Source: G965204755 sp965243415 (GTDB lineage Bacteria; Acidobacteriota; Vicinamibacteria; Marinacidobacterales; Marinacidobacteraceae). Taken from it: DNA of 64,000 nucleotides. Shown piece by piece: positions 9,128-18,592 of this stretch. A model generated the notes under the pieces. It saw only the letters and a list, made by a program, of their open reading frames with translations, did no database searches and was not told where the DNA came from. Made by a program: the position numbers and the translations under genes. Where the stretch lies: contig OZ251549.1 of NCBI GenBank assembly GCA_965243415.1, forward strand, positions 2,542,001-2,606,000, written 5' to 3'. Positions within the stretch are counted from its first letter, which is position 1. Each line of letters starts with the position of its first letter.

Positions 9128-9154
9128 AAATATGAACGATAACCGTTCAGATTT
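9128..9154. promoter_or_regulatory. Inverted repeat upstream of the DUF4143-type ATPase
   Basis: TGAACG-ATAAC-CGTTCA, extended outwards by AAAT and ATTT with one mismatch, forms an almost perfect dyad immediately upstream of the ATPase start codon, in an AT-rich patch that stands out from its surroundings. It could be an operator or an mRNA hairpin. Confidence 0.45.
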
Positions 9155-9208
9155 CAAGTCGTCTGGTCGTCGGCCGGTCGTCGCCGCGACGACGCCGCGC
9201 CCCCGCCC

Positions 9209-10837
9209 CTACAGGCCCCAGACCTGTATCTCTCGCTCTCCCTCGGCCGGCGGGGTGTCCTCCGGGACGGCTTCGCGGCCCGCTTCTGCCGACTCGGCGG
9301 CGCCGGCCGCGCGGCGGACGCGGACCCGGCGGTGGAACAACCGTTCCTCCCAGGACTTCCGTTCGTCGCGGTCGAAGACCAGGAGATGCCCCTCCTCGGC
9401 GCCGCTCCGGTCCACATAGCCGGCCGTCTGGAGCGCCCCGCGCCGGATGACCTCGGCCAGACCGTCGCGCTTCCGGCGGACCTTGCATTCGATGACGAAC
9501 ACCTGCGGTTCGCTGCGCTCGCGCCACGAGATGCGCAGGTCGCTGCGCCCCCGTCCCAAACCGTATTCGCGGACGATCTGGCCGCCGGCGTTCACCACCC
9601 GCTGCAGGAAAGCCTGCACCAGCACCTGGGCGCCGGATTCGGGATACTCGGCGTCCCGCGACCAGGCCTCCGCGTTCTCCCGGAAGAACCGCTGGAACTC
9701 CCGGAGCAGCTCGGGGACCTCGAGACCGCCGTCGTCCCCGAGGAACCGCGTTTCGTCGTGGTGCATCGTCACTTCCACCCGGTCGGCGAGCAGCCGCGGG
9801 ATCACTTCGCGGTAGATGGGGTTCGCGATGCGGAGCGGCGGCCGGGCGGTGACGAGGCCGATGTCGCCCACATACCGGGCGTCGTCCTTCGTGAAGTCGG
9901 GCGTCGCCTCCACGCTCGCCAGGATGGGATCCAGGACCCGGCGCACGCGCTCCTCCCGGAGTCGGGCGGCGACCTGGCGGAAGTGCGCCGGCTCCCGGAG
10001 GAACAGTCGTTCCCGCGCCGCCCGGATCGCGCTTCCGGTGAGGGCCCTACTTCGATCCCGGCCCCCGGCGTCCCGGAAACCGGCCGCGTCGGCGAGCGCG
10101 TTCACGAGCCACGGTTGCCCCCGGGTGGACTCCCGGATCTCTTCGATCGCGTCGTCGGCGAATCGTTGCCCGGTCTCCTCGGTGTGTTGGCCGAGCAGGG
10201 CCCGGACCTGGTCTTCGGAGAAGTCACCCAGGCGGAGCGACTCGTCCACGATGTCGAGGGGGCTGGCGCTCGGGAGGGAATAATCCACTGCGTCGCGTTG
10301 CCCGCAGAGGGCGACGCTGTGGAGGAAGCCGCCCGGACGCTCGGGGTAACCGGCGCGGAGTTGGTGCAGGACCGAGAGCAGGGTCTCTCCGCTGAGGGAG
10401 TCCACTTCGTCGAGCAGGAGGACCAGCGGTCTCGGATCGGCGGCGGCCCAGTGGCGGAGCGCCATACGCAGCAGGTCCTGCGGCTCGCAGCCGTCCGTGA
10501 CGCTCCGCCATTCGCGGGAGAAGGACTCGTCGCCGAAGGCGCGGGTGGCCGCGGTCGCGAGGCGATTCAGGATCGCGCGGATCGCCTTGCCGACATCGTC
10601 ATCAGGCGTCTGCGTTCCCTGCAGATTCGCTTCGACCGCCCGGTAACCGGAGCCGTTCAGCGCCTCGCCGAGCGCCATCAGGGCCGTCGTCTTGCCGGTC
10701 TGGCGCGGGCCGCGGAGGACGAAGTAATTCTGTTCTTCGACCAGTTGCCGCACTTCCTCCAGGCCCGACCGCTGCAGCCGCGGGATGTGGTAGTGGGCGG
10801 CGGGGACGATGGGGCCCGCGGTGCAGAACTTGCGCAT
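9209..10837 (-). CDS. AAA ATPase with C-terminal PD-(D/E)XK-like nuclease domain
   Basis: A 542-residue protein. The N-terminal ATPase carries Walker A GPRQTGKTT (about residues 43-51) and Walker B LVLLLDEVDSL (about 137-147), with an Arg-rich sensor region following (STRGQPWLVNALAD). The C-terminal third contains the spaced pattern SDLRISW...VFVIECKVRR (about 445-475), matching the D-(x)n-E-x-K active site of restriction-endonuclease-like nucleases. An acidic tail follows. The architecture matches AAA ATPase/PDDEXK proteins seen among mobile and defence-associated genes. The start is supported by AGGAAGGA just before the ATG. With the DUF4143-type gene it forms a two-gene ATPase block. The activity is inferred. 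Confidence 0.8.
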   Translation of the reverse strand: MRKFCTAGPIVPAAHYHIPRLQRSGLEEVRQLVEEQNYFVLRGPRQTGKTTALMALGEALNGSGYRAVEANLQGTQTPDDDVGKAIRAILNRLATAATRAFGDESFSREWRSVTDGCEPQDLLRMALRHWAAADPRPLVLLLDEVDSLSGETLLSVLHQLRAGYPERPGGFLHSVALCGQRDAVDYSLPSASPLDIVDESLRLGDFSEDQVRALLGQHTEETGQRFADDAIEEIRESTRGQPWLVNALADAAGFRDAGGRDRSRALTGSAIRAARERLFLREPAHFRQVAARLREERVRRVLDPILASVEATPDFTKDDARYVGDIGLVTARPPLRIANPIYREVIPRLLADRVEVTMHHDETRFLGDDGGLEVPELLREFQRFFRENAEAWSRDAEYPESGAQVLVQAFLQRVVNAGGQIVREYGLGRGRSDLRISWRERSEPQVFVIECKVRRKRDGLAEVIRRGALQTAGYVDRSGAEEGHLLVFDRDERKSWEERLFHRRVRVRRAAGAAESAEAGREAVPEDTPPAEGEREIQVWGL

Positions 10838-10952
10838 GTCCTTCCTCTGTCGCTGGGGGCGGAGTCCGGTGCGGCGCGTCGGGAGGTCGGAGCGGTCGGT
10901 CGGGGGGGGGCCTGCTCGCCGCGGCGGGCGCCGAGCGCAGCGAACGCGCGCG

Positions 10953-11609
10953 TCAGGCAGGTTCCGGTTCGCCGGCAGGTTCCGGTTGGCCGGTGTAGAA
11001 CGCGATGGTGCGGGCGGCCGCCGCCTGCGCGGCGTCGGGGTCTTCTCCGGCCGCGGCCGCCGCCCGCGCCCAGCCCGCGCTGGAGCCCGTGATGAGCGCC
11101 TTTCCGTCCGGCGAAGCGGCGAAGGCGGCTGCGTACGGTTTCGGCTCGTCCGGTTGCGCGAGGTGGAGCGCGAGCCCCAGCAGGCCCATCTCCCAGCCGA
11201 CGCCGGTCGCGCCCGGGCCGTAGCGCTTCCACTGGTCCGACAGGTGGGCGGTGTGCGTCAGCGTGAGCCGCGCGCGGCCGGCGCCGGCCTCCGCGATCCG
11301 CAGGTCCACCCAACTCGTGTCGTCGCCGTACTCCCAGGTGAACGCGCAGTGCCCGGGCCGCTCGCACGCCGTGATCGCGCCGCCCGCGTTGCCTTCCAGT
11401 TGAAACCGGCCGCCCGGCTTCAACTCGCCGCGGATCGGCAGGAACCAGCGCGGAATGCGCTCGGCGCTCGTCACGGCGTCCCACAGGTCGGCGACCGTCG
11501 TGGCGAAGGCGCGCGCGACAACGACCGCGCGGGCGGGCCGCCCTTCCCGCTCGGTCCGCGCCACGGAGCGTTCGACGGCGCTGAGATTGCTTTCCACTTC
11601 GAAATGCAT
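10953..11609 (-). CDS. SRPBCC (AHSA1-like) domain protein
   Basis: A 218-residue cytoplasmic protein of the START-like/AHSA1 family. It opens with the first strand VVVARAFATTVADLWDAVT and continues through IPRWFLPIRGELKPGGRF and the closing pattern THTAHLSDQWKRYGPGATGVGWEMGL, the usual order for this fold. The family binds hydrophobic ligands or activates Hsp90; the ligand here is unknown. The C-terminal 60 residues are Ala-rich and end in a short PEPAGEPEPA repeat. The start is supported by GAGGGAG ahead of the ATG. It lies between the ATPase-nuclease gene and the AAA15-type ATPase, all on the minus strand. Confidence 0.8.
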   Translation of the reverse strand: MHFEVESNLSAVERSVARTEREGRPARAVVVARAFATTVADLWDAVTSAERIPRWFLPIRGELKPGGRFQLEGNAGGAITACERPGHCAFTWEYGDDTSWVDLRIAEAGAGRARLTLTHTAHLSDQWKRYGPGATGVGWEMGLLGLALHLAQPDEPKPYAAAFAASPDGKALITGSSAGWARAAAAAGEDPDAAQAAAARTIAFYTGQPEPAGEPEPA

Positions 11610-11723
11610 GGTCTCCCTCTACCCGCCGTCATCGTACCACCGGGGTTCGGCGGCGGCGCGTCCCGGGCGCCGACGAACGACGGTCGGGCCCGGCCCTCGA
11701 CGATCGGGTCGAGGACGGAGCGG

Positions 11724-12956
11724 TCAGTGTTCGAGGTGGCCGCCGAGGAACAGGGATTCGAAGAAGCCGTCCTCCATGGTCGTGAGCGTTCGGCGGATCT
11801 CGGGGTCCCGGAACAGCGGCAGAGTGAGGTCGAGTCGCCGGACGCGAGTGGCCCCGTCCTGTCGCCCGACAGCGAACAGACCGATATCCCCCGGGTTCTC
11901 CCGCGCGCGACTCAGGACCGCGTTGCAGAACAGCGGGGAGTGGGTCGCGACCAGGACCTGTCGTCCTTTTTCGGCCGTCAGGGAGAACAGCAGGTCGAAG
12001 ACGGTTTCCACTTGCCGCGGGTGGATGCCGGCCGCCGGTTCCTCGAGGGCCACGAGGGATCCGGCCCAGGGGTCCACGGCGAGGATCACCAGGGCCAGGA
12101 GCCGCAGGGTCCCGTCCGAAACCACCCGCGAGGAGCAGCGGATACCGTCCTGCCGGAACGACAGTTCCAGTTCCCCGCTCGCCTCGTTCGGTTCGACCTC
12201 GAGTTCCTCGATTCCGTCCACCAGGGTTCGCAGCGTTCGCCGGACGGCGTCGAACTGCCGGGGAAACTCGTGGCGCAGCCGGAAGAGGTAGGGCGCGAGG
12301 TATCGGCCGTCCCCGCCGAGGTCCTCGATATCCATCGGCGGCCGCCGTGTTCGCATCGCGTCGCGCGGATCGAGGGAATAGGCGCGCCAGTTGCCCAGTG
12401 CGTCCCGGACGCGCTCGAGGTGCTCGTGATCCGGCGCGGTGAGCCGGCGGTCCGAAAGAGCGGTGAAGGGACGGCCGACAGGCTCCCTGCGGGGACGCCG
12501 GGCGCCGCGTTGCCGCACCGGGAGGCGCCCCGCCTCGGTCTCGATGACCGGAGACCGTCCGGGAGCGCCGTCGGCGGAGAGCGGTACCAGATGCTCCGCT
12601 CCGGCGCCGAGCGCTCCGGAGCGGCAGTCGATCTCGACCGAAACCGCATACCGATACCGATGCCCCCGGGTCGTCGTCAGGTCGGCGTCGAATTCGAACC
12701 GGGCGCTCGGTGAGGAGAGGATCTCCGGGAAACCGCCGGGCGGGAACGAGAACGCCTCGATCGGGAAACCGCGCGCGGCTCCGTCCATCGCGGCCCCCAG
12801 GGTGCGCTCGGTGCCGACCCTGCCGAACACCCGGACCGCCTCCAGCAGGTTGCTCGCGCCGGCGGCGTTCGGCCCGACGAACACCGAGAACGGACACAAC
12901 TCGACTTCGAGGTCCCGCAGGGACTTGAAGCCGCGCGCGGCGAAGCGTCCGAGCAT
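11724..12956 (-). CDS. Orphan AAA15-type ATPase with altered Walker A
   Basis: A 410-residue paralogue of the ATPases at 54163-55425 and 56749-57999, sharing the opening RGFKSLRDLEVEL, the ABC-like region VVSDGTLRLLALVIL, the Walker B zone and the switch ATHSPLFCNAV. Two conserved motifs are changed: Walker A reads GPNAAGASN, with Ala for the catalytic Lys, and the Walker B extension reads EEPAAGIHPR instead of EEPENGIHPR. ATP hydrolysis is therefore probably impaired (inference). It lacks the Toprim-like partner that follows its paralogues; the next gene is the SRPBCC protein. It lies 31 bp after the VPS10-like gene, probably co-transcribed. Length and frame are intact, so it is not an obvious pseudogene. 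Confidence 0.8.
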   Translation of the reverse strand: MLGRFAARGFKSLRDLEVELCPFSVFVGPNAAGASNLLEAVRVFGRVGTERTLGAAMDGAARGFPIEAFSFPPGGFPEILSSPSARFEFDADLTTTRGHRYRYAVSVEIDCRSGALGAGAEHLVPLSADGAPGRSPVIETEAGRLPVRQRGARRPRREPVGRPFTALSDRRLTAPDHEHLERVRDALGNWRAYSLDPRDAMRTRRPPMDIEDLGGDGRYLAPYLFRLRHEFPRQFDAVRRTLRTLVDGIEELEVEPNEASGELELSFRQDGIRCSSRVVSDGTLRLLALVILAVDPWAGSLVALEEPAAGIHPRQVETVFDLLFSLTAEKGRQVLVATHSPLFCNAVLSRARENPGDIGLFAVGRQDGATRVRRLDLTLPLFRDPEIRRTLTTMEDGFFESLFLGGHLEH

Positions 12957-12987
12957 CGCCGCGCCCGGCTCCGGGGGGTTTGGCCGG

Positions 12988-15900
12988 CTACCGGGGCAGG
13001 CGGCGGCCCGGGGTCCAGGGGACGCCGGCGGCGTCGGCGTCGGCTTCGAGGGCGGCCAGGTCTTCTTCGACCAGCCGCAGCAACTCCGCGTTCGCCGGGG
13101 CGAACTGTTCGCGGACGATCTCGGCCTGGCGGCGGTGGGTGGTCGTCGGGTCGGCGGTGGACCAGAAGGCGCCGACCACGCGCTGCAGGCGGTCGCGGAT
13201 CCCGGGGGCGACGGCCTCCCGGCGGGAGCGCACCGTTTCGTCGCCGAGGAAGGGGACGCGCAGGTCGAGCAGGCCGCTGCGGATCGCGACGCCCCGCTCG
13301 CGCAGCGCCGGCGCGGCGCCGGCGTCGTCCATCGCGGCGAGCAGGGCTTCCACCCTTTCCACCGAGGACTCCAGGGCGGCGATCGCGCCGAAGACCCGCC
13401 GCTGCAGCGCGGCCACCTCGGTCTGGAAGCGGTGGCGGGCTTCGGTGTCCGCTTCCGGGACGCCGGCGCGGACCAGCAGTTTCGGGGTGAAGGCGACCGG
13501 TTCGGTCAGGCGTTCGGAGACGCCGCCGGAGCGGAGGACCAACTCGGCGGTGTAGCGGCCGGGCATCGCCAGCGGGCCGCCGCCGCGCCGGCCGCGTCCG
13601 CCGCCCGATCGCGCCACCGGGTCGGCGTGGCGGAGGTCCCAGGCCACCCGGTGGATCCCGGCGGATTTCGGGGCGGGAACGCGGCGGACGAAACGGCCGG
13701 CGTCGTCGCGGATGACCACCGAGAGGGCCGGCGGTTCTTCCCGGTCTTCCGCCCGCAACTCGTCCCAGGTCGGGTAGGGCAGCGGTTCGCCGGCGGCGGC
13801 GTTCGCGCGCTCCCGGTCGCGGCGCGCCTCCCGGAGCGAACGGACCGGCTCCTTCCGGTAGAAGGTGACGACCGCGCCGAAGGGGGGATTCGGGGCGGTG
13901 AAGAAGGCGTCGCCCTGCTGCGACTTCTCGCCGCCGCCGAGCGGGTTCGCCTCCACATACATCCAGGGGTCCTTCACCGGGAAGACCTGGGAATCCGCGG
14001 CGAGGGTTTCGGCGGAGAGGTGGCGCAGGGGGGTGTAGTCGTCGAGGATGAAGAAGCCGCGGCCGAAGGAGGCGGCCACCAGGTCGTTCTCCCGGGTCTG
14101 GATCTCCAGGTCGCGGACGGGGATCGTCGGCATTCCCCCCTTGAGACGCACCCAGTGTGCACCGCCGTCGTTCGTTACGAACAGGCCGAACTCGGTGCCG
14201 AGGAACAGCAGTCCTTCCTGGCCGGGGTCCTCGACCAGCGTCCAGGCGAGCTGGTCTGCGGGCAGGTCGCCGGTGAGGTCTTCCCAGGTGAGGCCCCGGT
14301 CGTCGCTGCGTTTCACATAGGGGCGGAAGTCGCCCTGCTTGTGGTTGTTGAAGACCGCGTACACCCGGTTCTCCCGGTGGCGGGAGGCGTGGAGGTCGGC
14401 CACATAGGTGAGCGGGGGCACGCCGGGGACCGAATCCACCGCGCGCCATTCCAGGCCGCCGTCGCCGCTGACCTGGATCAGGCCGTCGTCCATCCCGGCG
14501 TAGAGCAGTCCTTCGACCAGCGGGGATTCGTCGAGCGCCACCATGTTCCCGTACGTCGAGGTGAAGACATTCCGCCATACCGCGTCCACGCTCCAGGACC
14601 TTCCCATGACCGGGGTTTCGGAACGGTCGATGCCGCGGGTGAGGTCCGGGCTGACCGGGCGCCAGGTGTTCGCGCGGTCGTCGCTGCGGTAGAGCCGGTT
14701 CGCGCCGAAGTAGAGGCGTTTCCCGTCGTGGGGCGAGATGAGGAGCGGGGAATCCCAGTTCCACTTGAGCGGCGGGTCTCCCGGTTCCGGCTGCGGCTGG
14801 ATGTCCACCCGTTCGCCGGTGCGGCGGTCGAAACGGGCGATGCCGGCGTACTGGAACTGCGCATAGACGAGGTTCGGGTCGTCGGGGTCCACGCGCGCCT
14901 GGAAGCCGTCGCCGCCGATCACGTCCAGCCAGTCGCTGTTGCGGATGCCGTGGAGGTTCGCCGTGCGCGAGGGGCCGCCGAGGGTGGCGTTGTCCTGGGT
15001 GCCGCCGTACACCCGGTAGAACGGGAAGTGGTTGTCGATGCCCACCCGGTAGAACTGGGTGAGGTTCTGGTTGGCGTGGAACTTCCAGTGGTCGCCGAGG
15101 TCCCAACTCTCGTAGAGGCCGCCGTCGGAAGCCATGAGCAGGTAGTCGGGGTCGTCGGGGTCGAACTCCAGGTCGTGGTTGTCCACATGCTTCCATCGGG
15201 TGTTCACGCCGCGGAAGGTCTTCCCCCCGTCGTCGGTGACCTGGGTCACCACATCCATGGAATAGACGCGGCCGGGGCGGTGCGGGTCGGGGAAGATCTC
15301 CATGTAGTACTGGGGGTCCACGCAGACGTAGTCGCTGCGCTTCTCCCAACTCTCGCCGCGGTCGGTGGAGCGGTAGAAGCCGCCGGCGTCGTCGGAGGCG
15401 GCGATGAGCGCGTACACGATGTCCGGGTCGTGGGGGGAGAGCGCCAGGCCGATGCGGCCGAGGTCGTGGCGCGCCGGGGAGGGGAGACCCCGGGTCAGTT
15501 GCCGCCAGGTGGCGCCGCCGTCTTCGGACTTGTGGATGCCTCCTTCGGGGCCGCCGGCGACGAGCAGGCCGGTATGGCGGCGGCGCTGCCAGGAGGCCGC
15601 GTATATCCGGTCGGGGTTTCGCGGGTCGAGGACGACCTCGCTGATACCGGTGTCTTCGGAGATATGGAGCACGCGCTCCCAGGTTTCGCCGGCGTCGGTG
15701 GTCTTGTAGAGGCCGCGGTCGCCGCCGGATCTCCAGAGCGGGCCCTGCGCGGCCACATAGACGGTGTCCGGGTCGCGGGGGTCGAGGACGATCTTGCCGA
15801 TGTGTTCCGATTCCGGGAGGCCCAGGTGTTCGAAGGAATCACCGGCGTCGCGGCTGCGGTACACGCCGTTGCCGTAACCGACCGATCTCTGGCCGTTGTT

Positions 15901-16296
15901 CTCGCCGGTTCCCAGCCAGAGGACCTGCGGGTTCGTCGGGTCCACGACGACGGTGGCGACCGAATAGACCGGGTAGTCGTCGAAGATGGGTTCCCAGGTG
16001 GTGCCCCGGTTCCTCGTGCGGAAGGCGCCGCCGGAGGCGACCGCGATGTACCAGGTGGCGCGGTCGGTGGGGTCGATCGCGACATCGGCGATGCGGCCCG
16101 AACGGGAGCCCGGGCCGATGGCGCGGAGTTCGAGGCCGGCGAGCAGGTCGGCGTCGATCGCCGGGGTTTCGCTTTCCTGCGCGGGGGCGGGCGCGGCGCC
16201 GGGGAATGCCGTCGCGCAGAGGGTCAGCGCCAGTGCGGCGGCGCAGGGGAAGCGGAAGGGGAGGGAGGGGGCGCGGGGGTTCGCGTTCGGTTTCAT
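12988..16296 (-). CDS. Secreted VPS10/sortilin-like beta-propeller protein
   Basis: A 1102-residue exported protein with a signal peptide ending near APAPAQES (about residue 40). Two beta-propeller regions follow, built of Asp-box/BNR and sortilin-type repeats such as SRDAGDSFEHLGL, TTDAGETWERV, SEDGGATWRQL and STDRGESWEKR. Interleaved VVVDPTNP/VLDPRDPD strands are typical of the large WD40/YVTN-repeat proteins of Acidobacteriota and Gemmatimonadota. The last third is helical and resembles the C-terminal domain of the same family. The role is probably extracellular binding or hydrolysis of a polymer; no catalytic centre is evident. It sits 15 bp after the deacetylase gene, implying one transcript. 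Confidence 0.85.
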   Translation of the reverse strand: MKPNANPRAPSLPFRFPCAAALALTLCATAFPGAAPAPAQESETPAIDADLLAGLELRAIGPGSRSGRIADVAIDPTDRATWYIAVASGGAFRTRNRGTTWEPIFDDYPVYSVATVVVDPTNPQVLWLGTGENNGQRSVGYGNGVYRSRDAGDSFEHLGLPESEHIGKIVLDPRDPDTVYVAAQGPLWRSGGDRGLYKTTDAGETWERVLHISEDTGISEVVLDPRNPDRIYAASWQRRRHTGLLVAGGPEGGIHKSEDGGATWRQLTRGLPSPARHDLGRIGLALSPHDPDIVYALIAASDDAGGFYRSTDRGESWEKRSDYVCVDPQYYMEIFPDPHRPGRVYSMDVVTQVTDDGGKTFRGVNTRWKHVDNHDLEFDPDDPDYLLMASDGGLYESWDLGDHWKFHANQNLTQFYRVGIDNHFPFYRVYGGTQDNATLGGPSRTANLHGIRNSDWLDVIGGDGFQARVDPDDPNLVYAQFQYAGIARFDRRTGERVDIQPQPEPGDPPLKWNWDSPLLISPHDGKRLYFGANRLYRSDDRANTWRPVSPDLTRGIDRSETPVMGRSWSVDAVWRNVFTSTYGNMVALDESPLVEGLLYAGMDDGLIQVSGDGGLEWRAVDSVPGVPPLTYVADLHASRHRENRVYAVFNNHKQGDFRPYVKRSDDRGLTWEDLTGDLPADQLAWTLVEDPGQEGLLFLGTEFGLFVTNDGGAHWVRLKGGMPTIPVRDLEIQTRENDLVAASFGRGFFILDDYTPLRHLSAETLAADSQVFPVKDPWMYVEANPLGGGEKSQQGDAFFTAPNPPFGAVVTFYRKEPVRSLREARRDRERANAAAGEPLPYPTWDELRAEDREEPPALSVVIRDDAGRFVRRVPAPKSAGIHRVAWDLRHADPVARSGGGRGRRGGGPLAMPGRYTAELVLRSGGVSERLTEPVAFTPKLLVRAGVPEADTEARHRFQTEVAALQRRVFGAIAALESSVERVEALLAAMDDAGAAPALRERGVAIRSGLLDLRVPFLGDETVRSRREAVAPGIRDRLQRVVGAFWSTADPTTTHRRQAEIVREQFAPANAELLRLVEEDLAALEADADAAGVPWTPGRRLPR

Positions 16297-16311
16297 CGCG
16301 GTCGGGTTCCG

Positions 16312-17238
16312 TCAGTCGAGGAGGGCGGCCACATGCGCGGCGGCGGCGCGCGCCTGGCCGTCCAGGTTGTAGCCGCCTTCGAGGAGCGAGACCAGGCGGC
16401 CCTCGCAGTGGTGGTCGGCGACTTCCCTCAGGGTGCGGGTCATCCGGGTGAAGGCGTCATCGGTGACCTCGAAGGAGCCCAGCAGGTCGTCGCGGCGGCT
16501 GTCGAAGCCGGCGGAGACCAGGACGAAGTCCGGACGGAACCGCTCCACCGCCGGGAGGAGGACGCGGTCCCAGGAGGAGAGCAGGTCGCGGTCGGTGGCG
16601 CCGGGGCCGAGGTGGACATTCAGGTTCGTCCCGCTGCCTTCCCCGGCGCCGGTGTGCGCGGGGTCGCCGGTGCCCGGGTAGTCGTACCAGTTGTGGGTCG
16701 AGAAGAAGAGGACGCTCGGGTCGCGGTAGAAGGCGTTCTGGGTGCCGTTGCCGTGGTGGTAGTCCCAGTCCACGATGAGCACCCGCTCGTGGCCGCAGAC
16801 GCGCCGGGCGTAGCGGGCGGCGACCGCGGCGTTCGAGAAGAAGCAGAAGCCCTCCTCGGCGCCGGCGTCGTTCGCGTGGTGGCCCGGGGGGCGGACGGCG
16901 CAGAAGGCGTTCCTGAGCCGGCCGGCGGAGACCTCGCGCACCGCGGCGAGGGCGCCGGCGACCGCCAGTTCGGCGATCTCGCCGGTGGTGGGGATGCGGC
17001 GGATGCGGTCCACATGCTCCCGGGTGTGGTGGCCGAGGATCGCGCCGAGGGGGTCGGGCCAGTTCTCCACCGGGACCAGTTCGGGGAGGAGGCCGGCGGC
17101 GGCGAGGGCCTCGCGGATCCTGGTGAGCCGGGCGGGGGACTCGGGGTGGCCGGGGCGGATGTTGTGGCGGAGGAAGGCCTCGCGGTACACGAGTCCGGTG
17201 CGCTTCTCCGGGGTTCGTTCGTTCGGTTCGTTCGGCAT
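16312..17238 (-). CDS. Histone-deacetylase-family zinc hydrolase
   Basis: A 308-residue member of the arginase/deacetylase superfamily (HDAC, AcuC, acetylpolyamine amidohydrolase group). The His-His dyad is in RPPGHHAND (about residues 130-138), the zinc ligands are in DWDYHHGNGTQ and GFDSRRDD, and the transition-state Tyr is in GGYNL. The substrate (acetylated protein, polyamine or small molecule) cannot be told. The ATG at 17238 fits the family length; longer open frames upstream are low-complexity and not homologous. It is the first gene of a likely minus-strand operon with the VPS10-like protein and the orphan ATPase. Confidence 0.88.
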   Translation of the reverse strand: MPNEPNERTPEKRTGLVYREAFLRHNIRPGHPESPARLTRIREALAAAGLLPELVPVENWPDPLGAILGHHTREHVDRIRRIPTTGEIAELAVAGALAAVREVSAGRLRNAFCAVRPPGHHANDAGAEEGFCFFSNAAVAARYARRVCGHERVLIVDWDYHHGNGTQNAFYRDPSVLFFSTHNWYDYPGTGDPAHTGAGEGSGTNLNVHLGPGATDRDLLSSWDRVLLPAVERFRPDFVLVSAGFDSRRDDLLGSFEVTDDAFTRMTRTLREVADHHCEGRLVSLLEGGYNLDGQARAAAAHVAALLD

Positions 17239-17760
17239 GGGGGCAACGATACTGCCCGTCGTGCCCGCCCGTCGTGCGGGGGGCTGCGGGGCGTTCGGGT
17301 CGGGGCCGGGTTCCGCGGCGTGGCGGGGGTTCGGAGGCGAAGCGGTGTCGTCGAGTTCGCCCGCGGGTCGGTGTCGTCGGGTTCGCCGGCGGGGTCGGGG
17401 TCGTCGCGTTGATCCGCGGGGTCGGATCTTCGGGCTGGTCCGCGGGGTCGGGGTCTTCTGGTTCGTCCGCGGAGTGCTCTTGCGTGTCGGCCGGGTCGGC
17501 GGGTGTCCGATTCGGTGCCGGGTACCTGACGAGTTCGCCGGCGTCGGCCGCGACCGGCCGGTTCGGGGCTCCGGCTTCGGGATCGCGATTCGGGCAGCTT
17601 CCGCCCGTTCCGTTCCGGGCCGGCCATCCGTCGTCCGGTCCGCGGCCCGCTCTTTCCGCCTCGGAGCGCGCGGCGGCTCTCCGGACCTGCCGCCGGTCAC
17701 CGCCGAGGGCGTCGGCGGCGGTCCGGCCTCCGGGGTCGTCCCTCCGGTGCGATCCTCGGG
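17239..17760. other. Intergenic region between divergent genes
   Basis: This 520-bp stretch separates the deacetylase (leftward) from the methyltransferase (rightward). It contains short degenerate direct repeats (GGTTCGTCCGCGG, GGTCGGGGTCnTC) around 17380-17480. I found no gene, clear promoter or RNA in it. Confidence 0.5.
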
Positions 17761-18504
17761 GTGCGGACGCCCGGCGCCGCCCGTTCCCCGGTACTGTTCT
17801 CCCCGCCCGTGCCCCACCACCGCGACCGCCGGAAGGACCGGCAGCACCACGGCGGGCGGCGGCCCTGGTGGAAGTCCTTCCGCACCACCGCCGCCGTCGG
17901 CTACGCCGTGCGGCACTACGAGGGCGCCTGGAACCGGATGGTGGCGGAGCGGGCCGGGGTGGTCGCCGGGGACCGCATCCTGGACATCGGCTGCGGGCCG
18001 GGGCACGGGGCGATCCTGCTGGCGGAGGCGGCGCCGCGGGTCGAGGTGCGGGCGGTGGACCCGGCCTGGCCGTTCGTGCTGGTCACCGGGTTCCGGGCGT
18101 TCCGGAAGCGGTTGACGGTGCTGGCGCGGAACGGGGCGGCGGAACGCCTGCCGGCGCCGGACGGGTGGGCGACGCTGGCGGTGTCGGTGAACGCCTTCCA
18201 CCACTGGGCGGCGCCCCGGGCGGGGTTGGCGGAGGTGCGGCGGGTGCTGGCGCCCGGGGGGCGGCTGGTGCTGGTGGACGAGATCTTTTCCGAGGACCAC
18301 CGGCACACGAAGTTCCACCGGGAGGAGGAGACGGTGGACCCGGTGCATGCCGGGAGCCCATCGGTGCGGGAGTGGCTGGCCGGGTTGGGGTTCGTCGGGA
18401 TCACGGTGGAGCGGGTGGAGGACGCCGAGGAGACGCCGCACCACCTGCTGCGGGCTTCGGTTCCGGGGGCCGGTTCCGGGGCGGCGGGGGCGGCCGGGGG
18501 CTGA
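17761..18504 (+). CDS. Class I SAM-dependent methyltransferase
   Basis: A Rossmann-fold methyltransferase of up to 247 residues. Motif I is DIGCGPGHG (about residues 75-83), the acidic motif II end is VRAVDPAW, a motif post-I/IV region reads LAVSVNAFHHW, and RVLAPGGRLVLVDE follows. The last element is typical of UbiE/ArsM/methyltransferase-11 type enzymes. The substrate is unknown. The GTG at 17761 is the longest start; a GTG at 17809 begins just before the His/Arg-rich leader and is equally possible, since neither has a clear ribosome binding site. The C-terminal 15 residues are Gly/Ala-rich. Confidence 0.8.
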   Translation: MRTPGAARSPVLFSPPVPHHRDRRKDRQHHGGRRPWWKSFRTTAAVGYAVRHYEGAWNRMVAERAGVVAGDRILDIGCGPGHGAILLAEAAPRVEVRAVDPAWPFVLVTGFRAFRKRLTVLARNGAAERLPAPDGWATLAVSVNAFHHWAAPRAGLAEVRRVLAPGGRLVLVDEIFSEDHRHTKFHREEETVDPVHAGSPSVREWLAGLGFVGITVERVEDAEETPHHLLRASVPGAGSGAAGAAGG

Positions 18505-18592
18505 GTCGGGGGGGAGAAAGCGCGGAAGGCGTGCCGGGACCGGGTCCTGCCGACACCCGGACCGCCGATGCCGGGAGTGGTAGGTTCCCGGA

